This document shows, one piece after another, positions 54,351 through 63,842 of a stretch of DNA of 64,000 nt. This DNA is from Verrucomicrobiia bacterium (GTDB lineage: Bacteria; Verrucomicrobiota; Verrucomicrobiia; Limisphaerales; UBA8199), in assembly GCA_035946615.1 (NCBI GenBank), contig DASYZB010000150.1, forward strand, positions 1 to 64,000, read 5' to 3'. Positions within the stretch are counted from its first letter, which is position 1. Every line of letters starts with the position of its first letter. The notes beneath the pieces were generated by a model, which was given only the letters and a program-made list of their open reading frames with translations, was not told the DNA's origin and did no database searches. Position numbers and translations under genes: made by a program.

Positions 54351-54503
54351 CTCGGGACTTCGTAACATGAACTACATCTCTAATCCGGCAATGCTTCTCC
54401 CTCTCCCCTTCCGACTCGCCGCGCCGTCGCGCCGTCGCAGCGGGAGGGGAGAGGGCCGGGGAGAGGCTTGGGGAGAGGGGTCCCTCCCTGCAGTCCAGCC
54501 CAT
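54351..54503. repeat. Dispersed repeat family C, copy 2
   Basis: Matches 28953-29069: TTACCTCGGGACTTCGTAAC, ATGAACTACATCTC, CTTCTCCCTCTCCCCTTCC, and the GGGGAGAGGGG arm, with an extra GCCGCGCCGTCGC insert. It interrupts the otherwise compact ccoI-ccoS junction. Confidence 0.75.
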
Positions 54504-54515
54504 GGCTCCATCTCT

Positions 54516-54704
54516 ATGAGCGTCATCCTCATTTTAATTCTCGCCAGCCTTGCGGTGGCTCTTTTCTTCCTGGGGGTCTTCATCTGGGCCGTCCGCTCCG
54601 GCCAGTTTGAGGACACCTGCACCCCATCGCTGCGCGTCCTGAGCGAGGACGACGCCGCGGGACAAAATATTTCCCAACCGACAACCAAAACGAATCATCC
54701 ATGA
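54516..54704 (+). CDS. ccoS: cbb3 oxidase assembly protein CcoS
   Basis: A 62-residue membrane protein with one N-terminal helix ([26 protein letters not shown]) and a FDD-like [11 protein letters not shown] segment, the usual CcoS arrangement. It is needed for heme/copper insertion in CcoN. ATG 54516; the stop overlaps the next ATG (ATGA at 54701-54704), so it is coupled with ccoNO. Below the usual ORF-length limits but well supported by context. Confidence 0.9.
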   Translation: MSVILILILASLAVALFFLGVFIWAVRSGQFEDTCTPSLRVLSEDDAAGQNISQPTTKTNHP

Positions 54705-56926
54705 GTGTAACTGCCTTCGAGCAGGCTCCTGCTCCTCTCCAGCCGGCGCGCCGGACTCCAGCCGGCCCGATTGAAACGTTTAAGTACGACAACCGCATCG
54801 TGCGGGCCTTTGCCATCATGACGGTGGTGTGGGGCGTGATCGGGATGTCAGCCGGTTTATTGGGCGCCGTAGAACTGATTTTTCCCGGCGCAAATCTGAA
54901 CCTGCAATTCATCACGTTTGGCCGGCTGCGCCCGGTGCATACCAACGCGGTCATCTTCGCTTTTGTTGGCAACGGGATGTTTGCGGGCATCTACTACTCG
55001 TTGCAGCGGCTGTGCAAGGCCCGCATGTTCAGCGACATGTTGAGCTGGCTGAATTTCTGGGGATGGAATGCCATTATCGTAGGCGCGGCCATCACGCTGC
55101 CGCTGGGTTTTACGACCAGCAAAGAATACGCCGAGCTGGAATGGCCCATTGATATCGCTATCGCGGTGGTCTGGGTGCTCTTCACGGTGAACCTGCTTGG
55201 AACGATCCTCAAGCGGCGCGAGCGGCACATGTATGTGTCCATCTGGTTTTACATCGCTACAGCGCTCACTGTGGCAGTGTTGCACATCGTCAACTCGCTC
55301 GAAATCCCCGTCACCCTGTGGAAAAGCTACTCGGTTTATGCCGGCGTGCAGGATGCCCTGGTTCAATGGTGGTATGGGCACAATGCCGTCGCGTTCTTTC
55401 TGACGACACCCTACCTGGGCCTGATGTATTACTTTTTGCCTAAGGCCGCCAATCGTCCGATCTTTTCGTATCGGCTTTCCATTATTCATTTTTGGGCGCT
55501 GATCTTCATTTATATCTGGGCCGGACCGCACCACCTGCTCTACACGGCGCTTCCAGACTGGGCGCAATCCCTTGGGATGGCGTTCTCGGTGATGCTGGTC
55601 GCACCGTCCTGGGGCGGCATGCTCAACGGTCTGCTGACGCTGCGAGGGGCCTGGGACAAGGTGCGCGAAGACCCGATGCTCAAGTTCATGGTCGTGGCGG
55701 TCACGGCCTACGGCATGGCTACCCTGGAAGGCCCCACCCTGGCCATCAAGAGTGTCAACGCCCTGTCGCATTATACCGACTGGACGATTGCTCACGTTCA
55801 CACCGGAACGCTCGGTTGGAATGGGTTTTTAACTTTCAGCATGCTGTACTGGCTGTTTCCGCGTTTGTACGACACGAAACTCTGGTCCACCAAGCTGGCC
55901 AATTACCATTTCTGGGTCGCGCTATTGGGCATGATGTTTTACGTCGTGCCGATGTACGTCAGCGGGGTCACCCAGGGGCTGATGTGGAAACAGTTTACCA
56001 CTGACGGGTTCCTTCAGTACCCGAATTTTCTGGAAGTGGTGCAAACCATCCTGCCGATGCATCGGCTGCGGGCGGTGGGCGGCACGCTCTACCTGGGTGG
56101 CGTTTTCATGATGGCTTTCAATCTCTATCGCACAGCCAAGAGCGGTCAGTTCGTCCCCGAACAGGAAGCGCAAGCCCCGCGTCTGGGCAAAGAAGCCGCC
56201 GCTGAGGCGCCGCACCCGTGGGGGCACCGCTGGCTGGAGGCCAAGCCGATGACTTTCACCGCTCTGGCGGTGGTGGCCGTGCTGATTGGCGGCATGGTCG
56301 AGATCATCCCTATGTGGCTTGTGAAGGAAAACGTCCCCACCATCGCTTCAGTGAAACCCTACACGCCACTCGAACTGCTCGGGCGCGACATTTATATTCG
56401 CGAGGGGTGCGTCGGCTGCCACTCACAAATGATCCGCCCCTTCCGGTCCGAAACAGAACGTTACGGCGAGTACTCCAAGGCGGGTGAGTTTGTCTATGAC
56501 CACCCGTTCCTCTGGGGCTCGAAAAGGACCGGGCCGGACTTGCACCGTATAGGGGGCAAGTACCCGGATGCCTGGCATTACAACCATTTGGACGACCCGC
56601 GCTCGACTTCGCCCGGCTCGATTATGCCGCGTTACCCGTGGTTGCTAAGCCAGAGCCTCGATACGACGTCGTTACCGGCGCGTATTCGGGCGTTGCGCAA
56701 GATAGGCGTGCCTTACCCTGCCGGATACGAGAACCGCCAGGCGGAAAAGGACCTCGAGGCGCAGGCGGTCCAGGTCGTGCAGAATCTCAAAACCGGCTCG
56801 GTTACAGCTCAAACCAACAGGGAAATTATCGCCGTCATCGCTTACTTGCAGCGGTTGGGAAAAGACATCAAAGGAGCCCCGGCATCGCCCACCCGAGTCG
56901 CAACAGCAAATGGGGCGCGTCTATGA
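54701..56926 (+). CDS. ccoNO: Fused cbb3 cytochrome oxidase subunits I and II (CcoN-CcoO)
   Basis: A 741-residue fusion. Residues 1-480 are CcoN: low-spin heme ligands H80 ([10 protein letters not shown]) and H367, copper ligands H227 (WYGHNAVAF) and H277-H278 (GPHHLL), heme b3 ligand H365 (HVHTG), and about 12 helices. A linker then leads to one helix near residue 515-540 and a cytochrome c domain with CVGCH at 570 and the Met ligand in GSIMPRYP, i.e. CcoO. It reduces O2 to water with high affinity. Fusions of this type are known in several phyla. Confidence 0.96.
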   Translation: MSVTAFEQAPAPLQPARRTPAGPIETFKYDNRIVRAFAIMTVVWGVIGMSAGLLGAVELIFPGANLNLQFITFGRLRPVHTNAVIFAFVGNGMFAGIYYSLQRLCKARMFSDMLSWLNFWGWNAIIVGAAITLPLGFTTSKEYAELEWPIDIAIAVVWVLFTVNLLGTILKRRERHMYVSIWFYIATALTVAVLHIVNSLEIPVTLWKSYSVYAGVQDALVQWWYGHNAVAFFLTTPYLGLMYYFLPKAANRPIFSYRLSIIHFWALIFIYIWAGPHHLLYTALPDWAQSLGMAFSVMLVAPSWGGMLNGLLTLRGAWDKVREDPMLKFMVVAVTAYGMATLEGPTLAIKSVNALSHYTDWTIAHVHTGTLGWNGFLTFSMLYWLFPRLYDTKLWSTKLANYHFWVALLGMMFYVVPMYVSGVTQGLMWKQFTTDGFLQYPNFLEVVQTILPMHRLRAVGGTLYLGGVFMMAFNLYRTAKSGQFVPEQEAQAPRLGKEAAAEAPHPWGHRWLEAKPMTFTALAVVAVLIGGMVEIIPMWLVKENVPTIASVKPYTPLELLGRDIYIREGCVGCHSQMIRPFRSETERYGEYSKAGEFVYDHPFLWGSKRTGPDLHRIGGKYPDAWHYNHLDDPRSTSPGSIMPRYPWLLSQSLDTTSLPARIRALRKIGVPYPAGYENRQAEKDLEAQAVQVVQNLKTGSVTAQTNREIIAVIAYLQRLGKDIKGAPASPTRVATANGARL

Positions 56927-57126
56927 TTGAAAATGTAATGCATAAACTGGGCGGAGTGAGCGCTTTTGGCGTGATCTCGATCTGCATCTTCTTCTTGTTC
57001 TTTACCGGCATGCTCGTTTGGTCCGTCTTCCTTAAGAAGTCGTACCTCGATTCCATGTGCGAGCTGCCGCTGGAACGCGAGCCGCAAAGCGAACCCTCTG
57101 ATCACCCTCGAGCCAATCATGAATGA
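56923..57126 (+). CDS. ccoQ: CcoQ-like small subunit
   Basis: A 67-residue protein with a single membrane helix ([23 protein letters not shown]) followed by a short charged tail ([15 protein letters not shown]), the CcoQ pattern. It overlaps ccoNO by four bases and ccoP by eight. Assignment rests on size, topology and position. Confidence 0.85.
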   Translation: MIENVMHKLGGVSAFGVISICIFFLFFTGMLVWSVFLKKSYLDSMCELPLEREPQSEPSDHPRANHE

Positions 57127-57718
57127 ATCAAAAGACCCTTTGTTATTGGACCACGACTTCGACGGAATTCACGAGCTGGATAATAAGCTGCCGCGCTGGT
57201 GGGTGTATCTCTTTTACGGCACCATCCTTTTCGCGGTCCTCTATCTGGGCTATTACCACGTTTATGCCAATATTCGCCCGGGGAAAGTCAAATCCAGCGC
57301 CGAAGAGTATTTGGCTGAAATGGCCATTGGGAACGCGATTAAGAGCAATGCCATGGCAAGTTTCGAGGCCGGCATCGCCAAACTCGAACCGTCCAAAGAC
57401 CCGGCAGTCCTGGCTGATGGCAAGCAGACTTTCCTGACCCTCTGCGCCCCTTGCCACCGGGCTGACGCCGGCGGATTGGTCGGACCCAATTTATGCGACA
57501 ACTATTGGATTCATGGCAGCAACTTCAGCGACAACGTCACGACGATTTGGAATGGCGTTCCGGCCAAGGGCATGGTCACTTGGAAGAACAGCCTCAAGCC
57601 TAAACAGGTCTTTGATGTGGCCAGCTACATCTACACCCTGCGGGGCACCCACCCCGTCAATCCCAAGCCGCCGGAGAATCAGGCACCGGTTAAGACGGGA
57701 CCAAGCGAATTCGAGTAG
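57119..57718 (+). CDS. ccoP: cbb3 oxidase cytochrome c subunit III (CcoP)
   Basis: A 199-residue protein. The N-terminal FixP-type anchor includes DGIHELDNKLPRWWVYLFYGTILFAV, then a helix and one cytochrome c domain with CAPCH at 109-113 and Met in KGMVTW. Most CcoP proteins carry two hemes c; this one has only one, as in some related systems. It overlaps ccoQ by eight bases. Confidence 0.94.
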   Translation: MNESKDPLLLDHDFDGIHELDNKLPRWWVYLFYGTILFAVLYLGYYHVYANIRPGKVKSSAEEYLAEMAIGNAIKSNAMASFEAGIAKLEPSKDPAVLADGKQTFLTLCAPCHRADAGGLVGPNLCDNYWIHGSNFSDNVTTIWNGVPAKGMVTWKNSLKPKQVFDVASYIYTLRGTHPVNPKPPENQAPVKTGPSEFE

Positions 57719-57741
57719 GCAATTGATGAGGAGTCCTTTTC

Positions 57742-59220
57742 GTGAATATGCTGGGGCCAACTGAACCTGAATTCCCCAGCCAGCCGGTCGTCCAGGAGGT
57801 CAACTGGACCGATTTCCGCGACCACCTCTCGACGGCGGACAAAGAAGGGCGACGCCGATGGCTGTACCCGCGCAAGGCGCGCGGCCGCTTTTTCAGCGCG
57901 CGCACCTTCGTGAGTTGGTTGCTTCTGGCGCTGATGTTTGCCGGGCCTTTCCTCAGCATTCATGGCAACCCGCTGTTGTTATTGAACATCATCGAGAGAA
58001 AATTCATTATTCTGGGTGAAATCTTTTGGCCGCAGGACATGTTCATGTTCGCGCTTGCCCTGCTGATCTTTATCACGAGCATTCTTTTTTTCACGGCCGC
58101 GTACGGGCGGCTTTGGTGCGGCTGGGCTTGCCCGCAAACGGTGCTGATGGAAATGTTGTTTCGCAAAATCGAGTACCTTATCGAAGGCGATTCTCACCAG
58201 CAACGTGCTCTCGCAAAGGCGCCATGGACTGCCTCCAAAATCGCCCGAAAAGGCGCCAAGCAGGCGGTCTTCTTTGCGTTGTCGTTCCTGATTGGCAATA
58301 CCCTTCTGGCTTACATCATCGGCAAAGACCAGTTATTAAAAATCATCACCGACAATCCCGCCCGCCATGCGCAAGGCCTCACGTTCATGGTCCTGTTCAC
58401 GCTGGTCTTCTACGCTATCTTTGCCCGCTTCCGCGAGCAGGCCTGCACATTTATTTGTCCCTATGGCCGCTTCCAATCGACGTTGCTGGACGAAAACACA
58501 ATCCTGGTCGCCTACGATTATAAGCGGGGCGAACAGCGTGCCCCCTTGCGCGGCAGGAAAAGCACCGAACAACGCCGCGCTGTAGGCCTGGGCGACTGCA
58601 TCGCCTGCGAGCAATGCGTCTCGGTATGCCCCACCGGCATTGACATCCGAAATGGGACGCAAATGGAATGCGTCCAATGCACCGCCTGCATTGATGCCTG
58701 CGATCAGGTCATGGACCGGATTGGCCGAGCCCGCGGCCTCATTCGGTATGCCTCGTTCAACGGCATCGAACGCGGCGAAAAACTCAGGCTAAGCGCGCGA
58801 CTGATAGGATATACGTTGGTTTTGCTGGCTTTGGGCGCTTTGTTGACCTTTCTCGTTTTTACCCGATCCGATGTGCAAACTACTTTCCTGCGCGCCCAGG
58901 GCGCCTTGTTCCAGAAAATGCCCGATGGCCATTTCAGCAATCTCTACACGGTTCGCGTGGTCAACAAGACCTCGCGCCCGATACCGGTCGAGTTCAAGCT
59001 GGTAAACCTCCCCGGGGACCTCCAAGTGATGGGCAAGGCCATCGTCGTCCCTGCGGAGGGGCACGCCGAGACCTCGGTGTTGGTGGACCTGGACCCAAAG
59101 GTAATGAGGCCGGGCACAACGCCCCTGGTGGTCGGAGTCTATGCCGAGGGCCGGCGCACCGAGACTCTTCACACGGCCTTTATTGGTCCGCGCGATGATA
59201 CACAAACAAACCCTCTATGA
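57742..59220 (+). CDS. ccoG: cbb3 oxidase accessory protein CcoG (FixG)
   Basis: A 492-residue membrane iron-sulfur protein. N-terminal helices carry CGWACPQTVLMEMLFRKIEYLIEGD. Two 4Fe-4S clusters lie in CIACEQCVSVCPTGIDIRNG and CVQCTACIDACDQVM, and a C-terminal immunoglobulin-like domain follows. CcoG is a copper reductase supplying Cu(I) for the oxidase. Start is GTG 57742 with GAGGAG about nine bases upstream; ATG 57748 is too close to be better. Confidence 0.95.
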   Translation: MNMLGPTEPEFPSQPVVQEVNWTDFRDHLSTADKEGRRRWLYPRKARGRFFSARTFVSWLLLALMFAGPFLSIHGNPLLLLNIIERKFIILGEIFWPQDMFMFALALLIFITSILFFTAAYGRLWCGWACPQTVLMEMLFRKIEYLIEGDSHQQRALAKAPWTASKIARKGAKQAVFFALSFLIGNTLLAYIIGKDQLLKIITDNPARHAQGLTFMVLFTLVFYAIFARFREQACTFICPYGRFQSTLLDENTILVAYDYKRGEQRAPLRGRKSTEQRRAVGLGDCIACEQCVSVCPTGIDIRNGTQMECVQCTACIDACDQVMDRIGRARGLIRYASFNGIERGEKLRLSARLIGYTLVLLALGALLTFLVFTRSDVQTTFLRAQGALFQKMPDGHFSNLYTVRVVNKTSRPIPVEFKLVNLPGDLQVMGKAIVVPAEGHAETSVLVDLDPKVMRPGTTPLVVGVYAEGRRTETLHTAFIGPRDDTQTNPL

Positions 59221-59687
59221 CACCGCCTAAAAACCTCTGGCCAGTTGCCATTATTCTTACGTTCACTCTCTTTATCTCCGGAACTGTCGGCCTGTTGGTC
59301 ATGGCCTGCTCACAAAAGGAGGACTTGGTCAGCTCGAATTATTACGAACAGGAACTCAAGTTTCAGGGGCAACTGGATCGACTCAACCGCGCGGGCAAGT
59401 TATCGGCGCAGTTGACCGTGACCTTTGACCGAGCGCGGCAAGGCATTGCCATTGCGCTCCCGGCCGACCAGGCCCGCCAGCCTGTCTCCGGCAGGATTCA
59501 ACTTTATCGCCCCTCCTCGGCCGATTTGGACCAGGACCTGGAGCTGAAACCAGACGCCGCGGGTCTTCAGTTTTTGGATGCGCGCCGCCTGCGTTCGGGC
59601 CTGTGGAAAGTGCGCATCTCGTGGTCGGCTGGCGGCCAGGATTTCTTCACCGAGCAGAAAGTGGTTGTTACCGCAAAAGCATCGTGA
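59217..59687 (+). CDS. fixH: FixH/CcoH assembly protein
   Basis: A 156-residue protein with an N-terminal helix (NLWPVAIILTFTLFISGTVGLLVMACSQ), a SNYYEQELKFQ segment and a soluble beta-rich domain. The YYEQE motif is typical of FixH, which helps CcoI-linked copper delivery. ATG overlaps the ccoG stop by four bases, and its stop overlaps the next start. Confidence 0.93.
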   Translation: MTPPKNLWPVAIILTFTLFISGTVGLLVMACSQKEDLVSSNYYEQELKFQGQLDRLNRAGKLSAQLTVTFDRARQGIAIALPADQARQPVSGRIQLYRPSSADLDQDLELKPDAAGLQFLDARRLRSGLWKVRISWSAGGQDFFTEQKVVVTAKAS

Positions 59688-60373
59688 TGGATTATTGGAC
59701 GGCATTGGTTCTGGGGCTGGTTGGCAGCCTGCATTGCGCGGGGATGTGTGGACCACTGGGCCTGGCGCTACCGCACGCGGGGGCGACTCCCTCAGCGTTC
59801 TTTGCGGGTCGCGTGGCTTACAATATGGGCCGGATTTTGACCTATTGCGCCCTGGGCCTGCTCTTCGGCCTGGTTGGGCGCTCCCTGGTTCTTGCGGGCA
59901 TCCAACGATGGGTTTCGATTGGGCTGGGCCTGGCTTTGTTGGGCGCCCTGTTTGGCTCCCGGAAATTAGCGCTCTGGCGCCCCGTAACAGGGCTGGTTGA
60001 GCAACTCAAATCGCGCATGGCGCTGCTGCTTCGCCGCCGCTCGTTTGCGTCTCTGGGCTTGCTGGGTTTGCTGAATGGCCTGTTGCCCTGCGGCCTGGTC
60101 TATGTTGCCTGTGCCGGGGCGACCGCCACTGGCGGCATCCTTGCGGCTGCGCAGTACATGGCGGCTTTTGGCATCGGAACCGTGCCGCTGATGCTCGCCA
60201 TCGGACTGTCTGGAAAACTGGTGCCCATTTCCTGGCGCCTCCAACTCCGCAAAGCCATTCCCATTTCCGTTTTTCTTTTGGCGACTCTGCTCATCCTGCG
60301 CGGGATGTCCCTGGGCATCCCTTATGTCAGCCCGGATTTATCCGGCGGCAAGTCCGCTTGCTGCGACCGGTAG
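59687..60373 (+). CDS. SafE/TauE-like sulfite exporter family (CcoH-associated membrane protein)
   Basis: A 228-residue membrane protein with six helices. It begins ALVLGLVGSLHCAGMCGPLGLALP, a SafE-type helix with Cys-x3-Cys motif, and repeats the pattern in LGLLNGLLPCGLVYVACAGATATGG. Proteins of this type are regularly encoded at the end of ccoGHIS operons and likely help in Cu handling. ATG overlaps the fixH stop by one base. The frame is open from 59603. Confidence 0.88.
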   Translation: MDYWTALVLGLVGSLHCAGMCGPLGLALPHAGATPSAFFAGRVAYNMGRILTYCALGLLFGLVGRSLVLAGIQRWVSIGLGLALLGALFGSRKLALWRPVTGLVEQLKSRMALLLRRRSFASLGLLGLLNGLLPCGLVYVACAGATATGGILAAAQYMAAFGIGTVPLMLAIGLSGKLVPISWRLQLRKAIPISVFLLATLLILRGMSLGIPYVSPDLSGGKSACCDR

Positions 60374-60596
60374 ATGGTTTTCGGAAGCCGACAATCGAGG
60401 GTGGAGGCGGCGCGCCGCACCGCCATTGCCTTTAGGCGACGACGCGCGTCTCCCTCTCCTTCTCCTCCAAATCTCCAAAGGAGGAGAGGGAGCCCGGGCG
60501 TAATGCTCAAGGGTGGTTGTTCGGGTCGTGGTTTCCTTCTTTACAGTTGACTTTGTTTGCCGTTCTATCCTTGCAAAACGGAATCCGGACAGCGCT

Positions 60597-61481
60597 ATGA
60601 AAGCCTCGATTTATTTGATCCTCCTTTGCACGACCCCCCTATTGGCTGCTGAGAGCAGAATCATCGCGCCGGGGGCGACCCTGCAAAAGCTCGCGGACGG
60701 CTTTTCGTTCACGGAAGGCCCGGCCTGCGACGCCCGGGGCAACGTCTTCTTCACGGACCAACCGAATGACCGCATCCTCGAGTGGAGCGTCGAAGGAAAG
60801 CTTTCAATGTTTATGCAGCCCTGTGGCCGGGCCAATGGACTTTGTTTTGACGCCAAAGGGGGGCTGTGGGCATGCGCCGATGAGAAGAACCAGTTGTGGC
60901 GCATCGACGCAGCCGGCAAGGCCACCGTGGTTGTGAAAGATTATCAGGGCAAACTTCTCAATGGCCCCAATGATGTCTGGGTCAGGCCCGACGGGGGAGT
61001 TTATATCACGGACCCGTACTACAAACGTTCCTATTGGAATCGTGGGCCTAAAGAAATGCCTGAATGCGTCTATTTCCTCACGCCGGATGAGAAGAAGTTG
61101 GTTCGGGTTATCGACGATTTCAAACAACCCAACGGAATCATCGGCACCCCGGACGGCAAAATCCTTTATGTGGCGGACATCGGGGCCGGGCGGACCTATC
61201 GATACACCGTCCAAGCGGACGGCTCGCTGAAGGAAAAGCAGCTCTTTTGCGACATGGGTTCAGATGGCATGACTATCGATAATGAAGGCAATGTGTATCT
61301 GACGGGCCACGGCGTTTCAGTTTTTGAGCCTTCGGGCAGACTGCTCGAACATATCGACGTGGCCCAGCCCTGGACGGCTAACATCTGTTTCGGCGGGCGA
61401 GACCGGAGCACACTGTTTATCACAGCCAGCAAATGCATTTATGGTCTGCAAATGCGGGTGAAGGGGGTTGGAAGCCAGTAA
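60597..61481 (+). CDS. SMP-30/gluconolactonase family protein, exported
   Basis: A 294-residue secreted protein with a signal peptide (YLILLCTTPLLA) and the SMP-30 six-bladed propeller signatures FTEGPACDARGNVFFTD, LLNGPNDVWVRPDGGVYITDP and FKQPNGIIGTPDGKILYVADI. These metal-dependent lactonases hydrolyse sugar lactones. The frame extends to 60513 without a credible start. The upstream spacer (60374-60596) carries an inverted repeat pairing CTCCCTCTCCT with AGGAGAGGGAG (60450-60491). Confidence 0.9.
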   Translation: MKASIYLILLCTTPLLAAESRIIAPGATLQKLADGFSFTEGPACDARGNVFFTDQPNDRILEWSVEGKLSMFMQPCGRANGLCFDAKGGLWACADEKNQLWRIDAAGKATVVVKDYQGKLLNGPNDVWVRPDGGVYITDPYYKRSYWNRGPKEMPECVYFLTPDEKKLVRVIDDFKQPNGIIGTPDGKILYVADIGAGRTYRYTVQADGSLKEKQLFCDMGSDGMTIDNEGNVYLTGHGVSVFEPSGRLLEHIDVAQPWTANICFGGRDRSTLFITASKCIYGLQMRVKGVGSQ

Positions 61482-61503
61482 TGCAAGTCATGCCCTCCCA
61501 TTT

Positions 61504-63111
61504 ATGACATGGTATCCCAGAATCCGGTTCAGTGCCAATCTGGCAGCTATTCTTATTTTCACGCGCGCTTTGTTCTCACCACTCGCCGTGCAAGGCCAAC
61601 CCTCCGGAACCGTCGATCTCTGGGCCCTGGCCAAACGGCGAGCGGCCATTCACCGGTATTCCACTCTCTTTACCGCGCAGGATGTGCGCAATCATCTCTC
61701 GAACGAGCAAGGCATTCAAAGCGCCATCGCCTGGTGCAAACAAACTGGGATCACTAAAGTCTATATCGAGGAGTTCCGCGATGGTTACCAGGCCGAACGC
61801 GCGACAATCGAACATGCAAAGCAGGCGTTCCTGGCAGCCGGTTTCGACGTGTCCGGTTGTGTCACCACCACTCGCGTGGGCAAACCCTCGACCGGCTGGA
61901 AAGAGGTAGCCTGTTGTTACACTGACCAGCCAACCCAGGAAAAGCTCCAGTCCATTTTTGAGTATGCCGCCAGCCTGTTCGACGAAATCATGATCGATGA
62001 TTTCTGGTTTACCGATTGCGCCTGCCCTCAATGCGACGCGGCGCGCAAGGCCAGGACGGTAACCGTCGGGGACCACACCTATCCTGTCAGGGGCGATACG
62101 TGGGAGGATTACCGTTGTGAACTGATGACGCGCCTATCGAGTGACCGGCTGCTTGGCCCTGCAAAACGAGTCAACCCGAAAGTCCGGCTTATCATCAAGT
62201 ACCCACAATGGTATGACAACTTCCATGTGCGCGGCTACGACGTGTCGCGCGAGACTGCAGAGTTTGACCGGATTTGGGTGGGCACCGAGACACGCGATTA
62301 CCAGGACAAGCATTGGGGTGGAACGCCCCAATACGAGGGCTATTTCATCATGCGCTGGCTTGGGGCCATCGGCGGCGCCAAATGCGGAGGTGGCTGGTTT
62401 GATCCCTATGGCACGACCGAGCACACCTACCTCGAGCAAGCGCGCCAAACGATCCTGGGTGGCGCCAGGGAATCCATGCTCTTCGAGTACAGCTCGCTCC
62501 TGCGCGATACCGGCCCAAGGAATGTCGAAACATTACGCGCCCATATCCCCGAGCTGCTGGATGTCGCGGCGCAAGTGCATGACCGCTCGATAACCGGGCT
62601 CGCCGCCTACAAACCGCCCAACAGCCATCCGGAAAAAGAAGCGCGCGTCTTCGATTTCCTCGGCATGATGGGCCTGCCCCTCGCCCCATGCCATGAATTC
62701 CCCACCAACGCGCCCGCAGCCTTTTTTTCGATTCACGCCCTGAAAGACGCGGAATTTGCCCAGAAGCTTGCCGCCTACATTCGAGCGCGCAAAACGGTCC
62801 TGATCACCGACAGCCTCGCCGAGGCGCTGGCCAATCAGGTCGAACTCGCAAAGGCCAACGTTCACATCCTGAATGTGAAACAAGACCCGAAGTCGCTCCT
62901 GCAATGGAACCAAGCCCAATTGGACGCTCTTCGCAAGCCGCTGCTGCACCCATTTAAAGTCACCTTCCGCGCGCCCAATCGCGTCGCATTGTACCTCTTT
63001 AAAGACCGAAGCTGGGTTGCCGAAAACTTCAACGATGAACCCGCAGCAGTCGAGTTGAACGGAACGGCAATAACTATTCCGCCCCGTGGTTGGGCCTATA
63101 AATGGAACTAG
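61504..63111 (+). CDS. Secreted protein with putative glycoside-hydrolase-like TIM-barrel
   Basis: A 535-residue secreted protein. After a signal peptide it shows a TIM-barrel pattern: CKQTGITKVYIEEFRDGY (strand one), FDEIMIDDFWFTDCACPQC with acidic residues and a Cys pair, VRLIIKYPQWYDN, FDRIWVGTETRD and AIGGAKCGGGWFDPYG. The central DD/E positions resemble catalytic acids of glycoside hydrolases, and the C-terminal region a beta-sandwich-like domain ending in PPRGWAYKWN. I cannot name the GH family. It overlaps the stop region of the SMP-30 gene by spacing of only 22 bases, so they may be co-expressed. Confidence 0.72.
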   Translation: MTWYPRIRFSANLAAILIFTRALFSPLAVQGQPSGTVDLWALAKRRAAIHRYSTLFTAQDVRNHLSNEQGIQSAIAWCKQTGITKVYIEEFRDGYQAERATIEHAKQAFLAAGFDVSGCVTTTRVGKPSTGWKEVACCYTDQPTQEKLQSIFEYAASLFDEIMIDDFWFTDCACPQCDAARKARTVTVGDHTYPVRGDTWEDYRCELMTRLSSDRLLGPAKRVNPKVRLIIKYPQWYDNFHVRGYDVSRETAEFDRIWVGTETRDYQDKHWGGTPQYEGYFIMRWLGAIGGAKCGGGWFDPYGTTEHTYLEQARQTILGGARESMLFEYSSLLRDTGPRNVETLRAHIPELLDVAAQVHDRSITGLAAYKPPNSHPEKEARVFDFLGMMGLPLAPCHEFPTNAPAAFFSIHALKDAEFAQKLAAYIRARKTVLITDSLAEALANQVELAKANVHILNVKQDPKSLLQWNQAQLDALRKPLLHPFKVTFRAPNRVALYLFKDRSWVAENFNDEPAAVELNGTAITIPPRGWAYKWN

Positions 63112-63125
63112 CCCGGACCACCTAA

Positions 63126-63842
63126 CTAAAACAGCCTGTTTCCCGAACCGCAGAGGTCCGAAATAGTAACGTAAAGGTCTTTGGCTGGTGCTGGTTCGCC
63201 GAACTTCGCCAGAAAGAGGCTGGGCGTGCCGGCATCAATCCATTTAAGCTGCAGTAACGGCTCGATCACCTTTGATGAGCGATCGATTGCCACGGTAAAA
63301 AGACTGACCGCACTGCGCGGGGTGTACCAAAGGGCCTGACCGCAGGCGCCTGTTTCGCAGGCCTCGATAGGGCCGCTTTTTATCTCAAGAAAATTGCCCG
63401 CCGTAAAGGTGTACCCTTTTTCATCCTGGCCAAACTTCAAGGGAACGATCCTGGTTTGGAGGCTGGAATTGCGCAATCCCGGTTGCTGAGATTTCAGCCA
63501 TGCCATTAAAGCCTGGTGCTGGACCGGAGTAGTCTCCGCCGGCAGATAAACAACCGCTTGTCCGGGATTTGCCTGAGTTGCCGCCAGATTATCGCTCGAG
63601 GACTGCAAAACTGCCAGGCGCAATCCGGCAAACGGGGCGCCCGCGAACTCGCCCCCGGTGAAATTCCAGGCGCGCACCATGTAGCGGCCTTCGAGGGTGG
63701 CCTGACTCGAAACAATGCAGCCTCCGGCGTAGAGTTCGCAGGAATGCAGTTCGAGCAAATTGCCCCGGGGTGGCGCATCAACTGCCAAGGCCGGCAAGCC
63801 AAAGCCGCAGGCCACACCAATTAAAAGAAGAGCTGTTTTCAT
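63126..63842 (-). CDS. Secreted protein of unknown function
   Basis: A 238-residue secreted protein with a signal peptide (LLLIGVACGFGLPALA). It continues LLELHSCELYAGGCIVSSQATLEGRYMVRAWNFTGGEF, a pattern a little like DUF1326 (a Cys-containing heme/metal-associated family), though the normal Cys positions are not clear. Cys also occurs in EACETGACGQALW. It converges with the TIM-barrel gene. The short spacer 63843-64000 holds an A/T-rich tandem GATTTTT (63908-63938) and no gene. Confidence 0.6.
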   Translation of the reverse strand: MKTALLLIGVACGFGLPALAVDAPPRGNLLELHSCELYAGGCIVSSQATLEGRYMVRAWNFTGGEFAGAPFAGLRLAVLQSSSDNLAATQANPGQAVVYLPAETTPVQHQALMAWLKSQQPGLRNSSLQTRIVPLKFGQDEKGYTFTAGNFLEIKSGPIEACETGACGQALWYTPRSAVSLFTVAIDRSSKVIEPLLQLKWIDAGTPSLFLAKFGEPAPAKDLYVTISDLCGSGNRLF

